In this document: positions 1 to 6,900 of the stretch, piece by piece
Position numbering within the stretch: the stretch's first letter is position 1
Layout of the letters: the number at the start of each line of letters is the position of its first letter
Source of the DNA: JAZDEL01 sp043820655
Lineage (GTDB): Archaea; Iainarchaeota; Iainarchaeia; Iainarchaeales; JAZDEL01
Length of the DNA stretch: 11,077 nucleotides
Reading direction: 5' to 3'
Assembly: GCA_043820655.1 (NCBI GenBank)
Contig: JBDRDO010000088.1
Span: 1 to 11,077, forward strand
Notes under the pieces: model-generated
Told to the model about the DNA's origin: nothing
The model's database searches: none
The model's input: only the letters and a program-made list of their open reading frames with translations
Position numbers and translations under genes: made by a program

Positions 1-1103
1 AATATAAGGGGCATTATTGCGAGGTAAATCGCGGCAATAATCATCGGCTCAAGCTTAAAACTGCCAAGCCCGAGCGGCGCGTTTGTTATCCCGCCAATAA
101 TCGCAATAAACACGGGGAAAACAATTGCCCCCACTATAAAAATAACCCCGAAGAAGTTTATCTTCTCCCCGAAGTCGCGCATCTTCATCCTGAGCTCAAA
201 TGAAACATCCTCGGCAATCGTGCTCATAATTCCCGAAAGGTTTCCGCCCGTAGTCATCGCCCTTATGACGTGCAGGAGCGCGCTCCTAAGCGCCTTTGAC
301 TGCGTTCTCAGTGCAAAGTTCCTCAGTGCATCCTTTGTGTCTATGCCCTCCTCAATCTCGTTTATTGTGCGCGCAAACTCCTCGCTCAAAACTCCGTAAT
401 CTGAAGTAGCAACCGCCTGCATTGTTTTGTAAAGCCCTATTCCCGCGCGCAGTTCGCTTGCCATATGCCTCAATGCAAAAGGCAGTTCCGCGCTTATTGC
501 ATCCGCCCTCTTGTTTGCGTTGCTTTTGGGTATCAGCAATACCCCTATTGTAACAAACACAAAGGCGCCAAGCCCGCCAAGCGGTGCGATTATAAGCGGC
601 AATTTCGCAACAAATGCAAGAACAGCAAAAAGCACCAGCCCGAGGAAGAATGCCATTACCCCCACAACAGTTGAAATCGCAAGATACTGCGCAACGCTGT
701 ACCTCATGTTCGCGCTGTAAAGGTAATACCCAAGATCCTTTGCCAGCGGCAATTTTTTAAGCAGTGAATTAACAGGCAGCATTATTCCCTGCATTCCAAG
801 GTAAATCCCGCCTATCTTCTGCACAAAAGGGTTCTTAAAATCGCGTAAGTTTTCAACTTTCTGGACCTTTATTTTGGCGCCCTCCCCCTCCACAATCATT
901 CCGCGCAAATCACGCAGTTTCCCCCCGACTTCCTCAAACTCAACCCCCTGGTCAACATACTTCTTCTTCATTTTTTTTACTATGCGCTCGACTTCCTCAT
1001 GGTCAACGGTTTCGGTGTCCGTTGCAGCGGCCTTCTGGAAGGACTGTTCCTCAATCCTTTTTTTCTCCTCAACGCGCTTCCTTATATTGTCAAGACTTGC
1101 CAT
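1..1103 (-). CDS. TadC/T2SSF-like pilus assembly membrane protein, partial (C-terminus beyond left edge)
   Basis: Open from an ATG at 1103 to the window edge, 367 codons, with no stop. It is read as the inner-membrane platform protein of an archaeal type IV-pilus or Tad-like machine, the partner of the hexameric ATPase encoded just upstream. The first ~130 residues are charged and cytoplasmic. Two membrane helices follow at about residues 142-166 and 171-190. Next comes a cytoplasmic T2SSF-type domain starting with PFALRHMASELRAG (P208), and a second conserved box GGNLSGIMSTIAEDV (from G286). Helices at about 315-340 and from 353 follow, the last cut by the edge. The start overlaps the end of the ATPase gene by 14 bases in another frame and has a strong ribosome site (GGAG...GGTGA), so translational coupling is likely. 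The family is firm from the gene pair and topology. Which pilus it builds cannot be told. Confidence 0.88.
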   Translation of the reverse strand, partial: MASLDNIRKRVEEKKRIEEQSFQKAAATDTETVDHEEVERIVKKMKKKYVDQGVEFEEVGGKLRDLRGMIVEGEGAKIKVQKVENLRDFKNPFVQKIGGIYLGMQGIMLPVNSLLKKLPLAKDLGYYLYSANMRYSVAQYLAISTVVGVMAFFLGLVLFAVLAFVAKLPLIIAPLGGLGAFVFVTIGVLLIPKSNANKRADAISAELPFALRHMASELRAGIGLYKTMQAVATSDYGVLSEEFARTINEIEEGIDTKDALRNFALRTQSKALRSALLHVIRAMTTGGNLSGIMSTIAEDVSFELRMKMRDFGEKINFFGVIFIVGAIVFPVFIAIIGGITNAPLGLGSFKLEPMIIAAIYLAIMPLI

Positions 1104-4100
1104 CGTCACCACTCCTTTCGTCAAGGAATGTCTGGCATGCAAGCGAGACCTCGGCCATTGAATGCACGTTGTTCTTCACCAGATCCTTAATGAACTTTTC
1201 CCTTGCGGCAATCTCGCCGTCAATCTGCTTCTTTGTCATGCCTGTATGTTTTTGCATGTTTGTGAGGAATGCAACAGGCGCGGTTGAGCGCCTCATTTTA
1301 TCCACGGTTACATCGTATTCATAAACAGTCTGCGTTGATGCCTTTCCCGAAAGAACGCCGCCAACCTCCGCAATTTCCGTGAGCCTGCGGATAGTGCCCT
1401 TCTTCCTGTCATGCAGTCTGTGCTCAATAAGTATAAAGTCCAGCCCGCTGAGCATTACCTCAGGCACGCTCATAGGGGGGGAGGTAACCCTAACTATTGT
1501 TTCCTGCGGCGAGTTTGCGTGCACTGTGCCGAGTGAATTGCCCACAATTACGGATTCCGCAACAAAATTGTGCGGCTTCATGCCGCTCCTTTCCCTTTCA
1601 CTTACGGTCAAATCGTAAACAAAACCGCTGTAGTCAAATTCATGGATGTGCGTAATGCGGTCCCAGAAAATTTCGCTTTCGGCAAGCTGTTCAATGGCGC
1701 CTGTATCAATGCCTGCCGCCTTAAATGCACGGGCCAGCTTTTTTACGCTGCCCCTTGAAGGCATCCTTTCCCCGAGCCTGAAAAATCGCAGAATGCCCTG
1801 GCTTAGGCCTGCTTTTCTTGCGATTTCCCTCTCACTCACTCCTGCTTTTTTTGCCTCCGCAATCTTTTCGCGGATAACCGCGTTGCAGGGAATTACATCC
1901 ACATTCGTATTTGCCCTGGCATTTCCTGAAATCATGCGCTCAAGTTTTTTCATTTTTTCGGGATATTTAATTGGAAATGCCGCATAAAACCTGCGCGCGT
2001 TCTCTATTCCATAAACATAAAGCCTGAACCACCTGCTGTTCGCGGATTTTGACTCGTATTTCCTTGAAACTATTCCCTCGGTAAGCAGGGCATAGCGCAT
2101 AAAATCGATATAGTGCTCGTTGCCGCATGTGAACACAAGTGCATTGTTCTCAAGGTCAACATACCCCTCGGCATCAAAGAAGCCCGCAACAAATTCGTTA
2201 AGCCCGGCTCGGAAATGGGTGTTTGAAACTTTTGCCCTGCTTCTCGGCCCTGCGGGAATTGCAAACAATTGCTGGGCTTCCCTTGCCCTGCCTATGCCGC
2301 TCACCCTCACTTCAAAACAATTTTTCTCCTGAGATGCGGCCCTTACCCCGACATGGGTTCCGCCAAACTCTTTTTTCATGAATGCCGAAAATTCCGGAAT
2401 TATGCGTTCGTCTTCCGTAAAAAGGCTTACTCTGCCTTCGTTACATTCATATGATTTGCCGTTCTTTTCGCGTATGCGCTTGGAATCCAATATGTGCCCG
2501 TCGCCATGGAGCAGACCGCTCCAATATTCCACTTCAGCCTCGCCGGCATCCTGCGAACAATAAAGCCTGGCAGGCGTTGCAACAAACATGGCTTCCTCAA
2601 GATTTTCTGCCGGAACCTGCACTGTTTCGCGGTCAAAAATGTAAAAAGGGTGATTGGGCGTAACAGTTATTTCCGAGCCGCTCGCAAACCGTATGTGCCT
2701 GACCTTTCCGGAATATGGCTTCCTCCTCGCCTCAACAACCTTTTCACGCTGCATCTTCCCGCTGTCATTGAGTGAATTTATTTTCCGGTTTTCAACATCT
2801 ACAACTTCCCATTGCCCCTCGTGCCTGACTTTTCCTTTTTCTATCAGGCCGTCAACAAAAGTGCCGATCTCCTCAATGCCGTCAACAAAAGGAACCTTCG
2901 TGCCAAAAGTCAGGCAGCCATCATGTCCGGTATTCATCGCAGTGAATAATGTGAATGCCTCCGCGTGCCTCACCTCTCCCACAACAATCCTGTCCGGGCG
3001 CATCCTCAGTGAATTCTTTGTCAGTATGTCAATTGTCAACTCGCCCGTTCCTTCAATTCCGGGCGGCCTTGCCTCAAGCCTTATCCAGTGCTTTAAAGGG
3101 AGATTAAGCTCCGCAGTGTCCTCTATAGAAATAACCCTTTCATTAGCGGGAATAAACGAGGCAAGCACATTCAGTGTTGTTGTCTTCCCGCTTCCCGTGC
3201 CCCCCGCAATAAGTATGTTTGCGGGCGTAACCCCCATGCCCTCAACAGCAAGCCATAAGAACGCGGCAACCTCGGTGCTCATTGTGCCCATGTTGATGAG
3301 GTCTACTATCGAGTAAGGATCCGCCTTGAACTTCCTGATTGTGAGCGAGGAGCCGCTGACAGATGCCGGAGGAATGGTTGCATTGACCCTGCTTCCGTCC
3401 GCAAGCCGCGCATCAAGCAGCGGCGAGCTCATGTCAACACGCCTGCCGATCTGCCGCGCAACCTTGTTTATTAAATCCTGCACCTCTTTCTCGGAATAAA
3501 ATTCAATATTGCTTTTCATCATTTCATATTCCCTGTGGAAAACATAAACCGGCCGGTTAGGCCCTATGACCATAATCTCCTCAAGCTTGTCATCCTTTAT
3601 AAGCGGGTCAATCAACCCATAGCCCACCATGTCCCTTACTACTGCCTCGGCATAAAACTTCATCCTGTGCTTCTGTATCTTAAGTTCCGTGCTGTCCCGC
3701 AGTATCTCCATAACTTTCTGGAAGTACGCGCTCTCCCTTTCTTTCGGGTCGCGGATTTTATAGGGGGCTATGCTGATAATCCTTGTGGCGGCTTCCTTTA
3801 CAGTATTTATAATTGTCTTCTCAGTGCCTGTTGCCCTTGGAACAGGTGTCCAGTAATAAAGCAGGGGCTCGCCCTCAACACGGTAAATTTTGGTGCTGCC
3901 ATATGACGCAATCTCGGTCTTTTTTGATGCCTCCATTTCCTTTTCAACTGAGGTCTTCTTGCTTTCAGGCACATCCTCTGGCTCCTCTACAGCCCCGGGA
4001 ATTGCGCTTGGCACTTCCCCTTCTACAGCCCCTTCCATTCCTTCATATACGGGCTCCGCACCTTCAACAGCAACTTGTTCAGGCTCGGCATAGGCATACT

Positions 4101-4410
4101 CCGAAGGCTCAGCATCGGCCTCTGCAAGCACCCCTTCCTGCGGCTGTGCCCTGAATTCCCCCGCGGTCTTCTTCCTTTTCAGCACGTGGATTCCGCCCTC
4201 AATTTCCTCCGCCTCAACATCCCTGCCTGGCACTGCCGCGGGCTCATCTGCAGGCAACGGTTCCAGCTCATCTTCCTGTACAGGCGCAGAACTTTCATAG
4301 TCCTGAGCAGGCGCTTCCTCATCAAACAGCGCGTTCCCTGCCTTCGGCTCTTCAACACCTTTCTTGTTCTTCTTAACCCTGCTAATCAGGTCTTTAAGAT
4401 AGTCTGCCAT
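1090..4410 (-). CDS. CpaF/TadA (KlbA-like) type II/IV secretion ATPase, interrupted by an intein
   Basis: The precursor has 1106 residues; splicing out residues 499-958 would leave 646. The mature protein should be the hexameric ATPase that powers pilus assembly or secretion at the cytoplasmic face of the membrane. Residues 1-160 are acidic and Pro/Ala/Glu-rich, likely disordered. A conserved N-terminal domain follows at about 170-360. Catalytic features are Walker A GGTGSGKT (403-410, K409), an Asp-box ISIEDTAEL (427-435), Walker B region RIVVGEVRHAEA (474-485, E479), and the His-box SLGTVHAN (959-966, H964). The junction GHDG/SLGTVHAN becomes continuous only after splicing, so the unspliced precursor is probably inactive. 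It lies 60 bases after thrS with its own TATA-like box and overlaps the tadC-like gene. It could equally be named TadA or T2SSE; the exact pilus type is not resolved. Confidence 0.93.
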   Translation of the reverse strand: MADYLKDLISRVKKNKKGVEEPKAGNALFDEEAPAQDYESSAPVQEDELEPLPADEPAAVPGRDVEAEEIEGGIHVLKRKKTAGEFRAQPQEGVLAEADAEPSEYAYAEPEQVAVEGAEPVYEGMEGAVEGEVPSAIPGAVEEPEDVPESKKTSVEKEMEASKKTEIASYGSTKIYRVEGEPLLYYWTPVPRATGTEKTIINTVKEAATRIISIAPYKIRDPKERESAYFQKVMEILRDSTELKIQKHRMKFYAEAVVRDMVGYGLIDPLIKDDKLEEIMVIGPNRPVYVFHREYEMMKSNIEFYSEKEVQDLINKVARQIGRRVDMSSPLLDARLADGSRVNATIPPASVSGSSLTIRKFKADPYSIVDLINMGTMSTEVAAFLWLAVEGMGVTPANILIAGGTGSGKTTTLNVLASFIPANERVISIEDTAELNLPLKHWIRLEARPPGIEGTGELTIDILTKNSLRMRPDRIVVGEVRHAEAFTLFTAMNTGHDGCLTFGTKVPFVDGIEEIGTFVDGLIEKGKVRHEGQWEVVDVENRKINSLNDSGKMQREKVVEARRKPYSGKVRHIRFASGSEITVTPNHPFYIFDRETVQVPAENLEEAMFVATPARLYCSQDAGEAEVEYWSGLLHGDGHILDSKRIREKNGKSYECNEGRVSLFTEDERIIPEFSAFMKKEFGGTHVGVRAASQEKNCFEVRVSGIGRAREAQQLFAIPAGPRSRAKVSNTHFRAGLNEFVAGFFDAEGYVDLENNALVFTCGNEHYIDFMRYALLTEGIVSRKYESKSANSRWFRLYVYGIENARRFYAAFPIKYPEKMKKLERMISGNARANTNVDVIPCNAVIREKIAEAKKAGVSEREIARKAGLSQGILRFFRLGERMPSRGSVKKLARAFKAAGIDTGAIEQLAESEIFWDRITHIHEFDYSGFVYDLTVSERERSGMKPHNFVAESVIVGNSLGTVHANSPQETIVRVTSPPMSVPEVMLSGLDFILIEHRLHDRKKGTIRRLTEIAEVGGVLSGKASTQTVYEYDVTVDKMRRSTAPVAFLTNMQKHTGMTKKQIDGEIAAREKFIKDLVKNNVHSMAEVSLACQTFLDERSGDDGKS
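1106..1115 (-). promoter_or_regulatory. Strong ribosome binding site of the tadC-like gene
   Basis: On the minus strand the bases before the ATG at 1103 read GGAGTGGTGACG. This gives GGAG at 8 bases and GGTGA at 2 bases from the start, both complementary to the archaeal 16S 3' end. It lies inside the last codons of the ATPase gene and fixes the start at 1103. Confidence 0.7.
1537..2916 (-). mobile_element. Intein with LAGLIDADG homing endonuclease, inserted in the secretion ATPase
   Basis: 460 codons in frame, from C499 to N958 of the precursor, with Ser as first C-extein residue. Splicing blocks seen: block A starts CLTFGTKVPFVDG; block B is GSEITVTPNHPFY with the TxxH pair T584/H587; block F is FVYDLTV...HNFVAES (D933, H947); block G is VIVGN/S. 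The penultimate residue is Gly (G957), not the usual His. A two-motif homing endonuclease lies between: GLLHGDGHI (D637) and FVAGFFDAEGYVD (D746). Both acidic residues are present, so it may be active. A helix-turn-helix-like segment follows at about residues 857-896. No stop or frameshift is seen, and base composition resembles the host gene by eye. Removing it rejoins the highly conserved GHDG-SLGTVHAN motif, which defines both ends well. Archaeal KlbA-type ATPases are a known intein host family. Confidence 0.94.
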
Positions 4411-4440
4411 CTAATTTCACGTATATCAGATAGCGATTCT

Positions 4441-4450
4441 ATTATATAAT
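4441..4450 (-). promoter_or_regulatory. TATA-like box of the ATPase gene
   Basis: The minus strand reads ATTATATAAT centred about 35 bases before the ATG at 4410, in the 60-base gap after thrS. With usual archaeal TATA-to-start spacing the leader would be about 10 bases and contain GTGA (4417-4420). So the ATPase and tadC-like genes may be transcribed apart from thrS. Confidence 0.5.
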
Positions 4451-4470
4451 GCTTTCTCTCTGCGCGGAAA

Positions 4471-6372
4471 TTATTTCCTCTCGGCGATTTCCTTCAGCAA
4501 ATCCGCGGTGAATTTCTCAGGCTTAACATCCGGGAAAAGTTCGCCCCCGCGATTCCGAACAGTGACTGTTCTCTCCTTCTGCTCGCGCTCCCCGACAACA
4601 ACAATATAATTTGCCTTTTTCATCTGCGCATCCCGCACTTTGTATGGAACGCTCTCTGTCCTTACATCAAATTCCGCCCGAATGCCATTATGTAGAAGTG
4701 TTTCCATGACCTCCAATGCGTAATTATTGAACCTATCCGCCACTGCAATAACCTTAACCTGCACAGGGCTCAGCCACAATGGAAACGCCCCTGCATAATG
4801 CTCGATAAGTATTCCTATGAACCTTTCAATAGAACCAAGAATCGCGCGGTGCAGCATCACAGGCCTGTGCTCCTTATCATCATTCCCCCAGTATTTCAAA
4901 TCAAACTTTTCTGGCATTGAAAAGTCAAGCTGTATTGTCCCTAACTGCCATCTCCTCCCCAATGAATCCTTTATATGGAAGTCAATCTTCGGGCCGTAAA
5001 ATGCGCCGTCCCCCTCATTAATCGTAAACTTCATTTTCTTCTTCTCAAGCGCACCCATCAATGCCTGCTCGGCATTCCTCCATACCTCCGCGCTTCCCAT
5101 TGCCTTCTCAGGCTTCGTGCTGAGCTCAACCTCATAATTATCAAATCCGAATGACGAGTACACATGCTCGACAAGTTCAATAAGGGCGGCAATCTCCCGC
5201 TCTATCTGCCCTTCCGTCATAAACACATGCGCATCATCCTGCGTAAACTTACGCACTCTAAACAGCCCGTTAAGCACGCCGCTCATTTCGTTTCTGTAAA
5301 CAGTTCCGAACTCCGCCATCCTTATCGGGAGGTCCCTGTATGAGTGCCTTTTGTTATTGAAAACCAGAATTCCGCCCGGGCAGTTCATAGGTCTTACCGC
5401 AAACTCCCCGTCTTCAGTCCTTATAAAATACATGTTGTCCTTGTAGTGCTCCCAGTGCCCGCTCTGCAGCCAGAGCTGTTTTTTAAGTATTAAAGGAGTT
5501 GAAACCTCCCCGTAATTCCTTTTCTGCAATTCCCTGCGCATAAAGTCCGTAATCTCGTTCACAAGCACCATTCCTTTCGGGTGCCAGAATACCGCGCCCG
5601 GTGCCTCGCCCTGCATTGAGAACAAATCAAGCTCCTTTCCAAGTTTCAAGTGGTTCCTCTTTTCGGCTTCCTCATGCATCTTCAGGAATTCCGCAAGCAT
5701 TTTTTCCTTTGGAAATGCAATTCCGTAAATCCTCTGGAGCATTTTGTTTTTCTCACTGCCGCGCCAGTACGCGCCCGCCGCCTTCAGCAGTTTCACTGCG
5801 CCTATATTTGCCGTGCTTGGAATGTGCGGCCCCGCGCACAAATCAACAAATTTCCCGTGCCTATAAACCGAGATTTTCCCAGGCTCAAGGTCATGTATAA
5901 GCTCCTTTTTGTAGGGGTTGCCCTTAAACAGCGCAACGGCATCCTTCCTGCCGATTTCACTGCGCTCAAATTTCCGCTCGGTTTTCAGAAGTTCCCCTAT
6001 CTTTTTTTCAATCTTCTCCAGATCCGCGGGGGTGAATGGATTTGCAACATCAAAATCATAATAAAAGCCCTGCTCAATTGCCGGGCCAATCGCAAGTTTC
6101 GCCTTTGGAAACAGTGCAAGCACTGCCTCGGCAAGGACATGTGATGCGCTGTGCCACAGCACTTCCGCCCCGCCCTTGCTTTCCCATGTCAGAATTTCAA
6201 ATTTTGCATCCTTTTCCAGCCGCGCGTTCAAATCCAGCGCCCTGCCGTCAACCTTCACAGCAAGTGCATCTTTAGCCAGCCGTGCGCCGATTCCCTGCGC
6301 AATCTCAGTGCCCGTAACTCCGTGCTTATGTTGCTGTACGGAACCATCGGGAAGTGTTATTTTAATTTTCAT
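4471..6372 (-). CDS. thrS: Threonyl-tRNA synthetase, bacterial type
   Basis: 633 residues, full length for the family (E. coli has 642). It charges tRNA-Thr with threonine in the cytoplasm and edits mischarged Ser-tRNA-Thr. Domains in order: TGS (about 1-62); the bacterial/eukaryotic N2 editing domain with HSASH (H74, H78) and DLCAGPH (C179, H183); a class II catalytic core from about 240; and the anticodon-binding domain from about 535. The three zinc ligands of the active site are present (C331, H382, H508), as are the motif 2 arginine in VYRNEMSG (R360) and the motif 3 arginine in GSIERF (R517). Nothing is missing, so it should charge and proofread. Most archaea instead have a ThrRS with a D-aminoacyl-tRNA-deacylase-like editing domain, so this form suggests transfer or a lineage that uses the bacterial type. 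The start at 6372 is supported by a TATA-like box 36 bases upstream. Confidence 0.96.
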   Translation of the reverse strand: MKIKITLPDGSVQQHKHGVTGTEIAQGIGARLAKDALAVKVDGRALDLNARLEKDAKFEILTWESKGGAEVLWHSASHVLAEAVLALFPKAKLAIGPAIEQGFYYDFDVANPFTPADLEKIEKKIGELLKTERKFERSEIGRKDAVALFKGNPYKKELIHDLEPGKISVYRHGKFVDLCAGPHIPSTANIGAVKLLKAAGAYWRGSEKNKMLQRIYGIAFPKEKMLAEFLKMHEEAEKRNHLKLGKELDLFSMQGEAPGAVFWHPKGMVLVNEITDFMRRELQKRNYGEVSTPLILKKQLWLQSGHWEHYKDNMYFIRTEDGEFAVRPMNCPGGILVFNNKRHSYRDLPIRMAEFGTVYRNEMSGVLNGLFRVRKFTQDDAHVFMTEGQIEREIAALIELVEHVYSSFGFDNYEVELSTKPEKAMGSAEVWRNAEQALMGALEKKKMKFTINEGDGAFYGPKIDFHIKDSLGRRWQLGTIQLDFSMPEKFDLKYWGNDDKEHRPVMLHRAILGSIERFIGILIEHYAGAFPLWLSPVQVKVIAVADRFNNYALEVMETLLHNGIRAEFDVRTESVPYKVRDAQMKKANYIVVVGEREQKERTVTVRNRGGELFPDVKPEKFTADLLKEIAERK

Positions 6373-6404
6373 GTCAATCCCTATTCCTATAATGCCCCAA
6401 GATG

Positions 6405-6419
6405 TATTTTAACCTTTTC
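6405..6419 (-). promoter_or_regulatory. Promoter of thrS (BRE plus TATA-like box)
   Basis: On the minus strand GAAAAGG (purine-rich, BRE-like) is followed directly by TTAAAATA, centred about 36 bases before the thrS ATG. This predicts a leader of about 10 bases that would include the weak site AGGGAT before the start. Confidence 0.5.
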
Positions 6420-6510
6420 AATTCCCGCGTTTTCCCCCGGGAAAGACCATTGGCAGAAGAAGAAACCGGCAAATGCCATATGGCAGAGGCAGAAGCCAAT
6501 AGGCGCGCAT
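6418..6510 (-). CDS. Possible 30-residue leaderless hydrophobic peptide
   Basis: A 31-codon frame (with TGA stop) in the gap between the two-helix microprotein gene and thrS. The peptide starts MRAYWLLPLPYGICRFLLLP and continues to a basic tail (GGKRGN), so it is mainly hydrophobic. Its ATG lies 25 bases after the centre of a good TATA-like box (6531-6539), the same spacing seen for the leaderless genes of this window. It ends beside the thrS promoter. It overlaps inverted repeats, so the DNA may instead encode a small RNA or a regulatory site. I recognise no family, and length alone gives little support. Confidence 0.22.
   Translation of the reverse strand: MRAYWLLPLPYGICRFLLLPMVFPGGKRGN
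6431..6444. repeat. Short perfect inverted repeat TTTCCC-CC-GGGAAA
   Basis: Six-base arms separated by two bases, 12 bases upstream (on the minus strand) of the BRE/TATA of thrS. As DNA it could be a regulator site for thrS. As RNA the two-base loop would require opening the inner pair. Confidence 0.45.
6449..6500. repeat. Nested inverted repeats between thrS and its upstream gene
   Basis: An outer stem pairs ATTGGC (6449-6454) with GCCAAT (6495-6500). Inside lies the perfect 12-base palindrome TGCCATATGGCA (6474-6485). The two halves also form an imperfect direct repeat with a 30-base period, TGGCAGAAGAAGAA at 6451 and TGGCAGAGGCAGAA at 6481. This could be a structured RNA, an operator, or part of a short coding frame. 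Confidence 0.5.
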
Positions 6511-6530
6511 CCATCCCGAAGCGAACCAGA

Positions 6531-6539
6531 TTAATATAT
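6531..6539 (-). promoter_or_regulatory. TATA-like box with no known gene
   Basis: The minus strand reads ATATATTAA. Transcription would begin near 6508-6512, at the edge of the inverted-repeat region 6431-6500 and at the ATG of the 30-codon frame. Confidence 0.35.
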
Positions 6540-6586
6540 GCCTGAACTTTATTTAAACCTATTTCTCAGTGCCTTTGAAACGGATT

Positions 6587-6793
6587 CTACCCCATTTTCA
6601 TCAGCACAAGCCCTAGCAGGGAAAGCAGCACGCCCGTAACCTGCATCACCAATTCCGCGCCCTGGACTTCCTGAACCAGCGGAATTGCATACCTGCCGGA
6701 CATCCACCCCGCAAAAATAACTGCAAGCCCGAGTACAAAAACAATAACTCCCAGGGTGCGCCTGCCCTCGTGATTCATCAAATCCAGGTCCAT
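6587..6793 (-). CDS. Two-helix membrane microprotein, unknown function
   Basis: 68 residues. I do not recognise a family. Residues 1-12 are polar with acidic and basic residues (MDLDLMNHEGRR). Two hydrophobic segments follow, about 13-30 (TLGVIVFVLGLAVIFAGW) and 47-66 (ending LLGLVLMKMG). A short linker with RYAIPLVQEVQGAE joins them, giving a helical-hairpin layout. There is no signal-peptide cleavage site or metal motif. A TATA-like box GAATATAAG lies 27 bases before the ATG at 6793, which fits a leaderless message and supports this start; M6 is an alternative. The gene is divergent from nreA across a 107-base gap. That it is a real gene is likely from composition and promoter; function is open. 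Confidence 0.65.
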   Translation of the reverse strand: MDLDLMNHEGRRTLGVIVFVLGLAVIFAGWMSGRYAIPLVQEVQGAELVMQVTGVLLSLLGLVLMKMG

Positions 6794-6815
6794 CTGTTAT
6801 GGGTTATGCAATCGC

Positions 6816-6824
6816 CTTATATTC
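6816..6824 (-). promoter_or_regulatory. TATA-like box of the two-helix microprotein gene
   Basis: The minus strand reads GGAATATAAGG, centred about 27 bases before the ATG at 6793. This spacing predicts a leaderless transcript. Confidence 0.45.
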
Positions 6825-6864
6825 CTTCCCCCCAAAATCAATTCCTGCACCGGAAATCCACTGT

Positions 6865-6880
6865 GGTTAGTTTTTTAACC
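6865..6880 (+). promoter_or_regulatory. TATA-like box of nreA inside a small inverted repeat
   Basis: GTTTTTTAAC is centred about 26 bases before the ATG at 6901, which predicts a leaderless message. The box is flanked by the arms GGTTA (6865-6869) and TAACC (6876-6880). Confidence 0.4.
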
Positions 6881-6900
6881 CCCCGCAGCGTTTTCATATA

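Noticed and set aside
2654..3316. 220-codon frame on the plus strand opposite the ATPase and intein
   Set aside because: It lies fully antisense to well-supported catalytic and intein motifs and has no recognisable domain. It is a by-product of GC-biased third positions.
1090..4410. Two genes or a frameshifted ATPase instead of one intein-bearing gene
   Set aside because: The frame is open throughout, and removing 499-958 rejoins GHDG to SLGTVHAN exactly. A split intein is also excluded because both halves are in one frame.
5650..6144. 164-codon plus-strand frame opposite thrS
   Set aside because: Antisense to the ThrRS editing domain, with no promoter and no recognisable motif.
6441..6540. 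Possible tRNA or box C/D RNA on either strand
   Set aside because: No cloverleaf with a proper T-arm could be drawn, and no C box or D box pair was found. Only inverted repeats remain.
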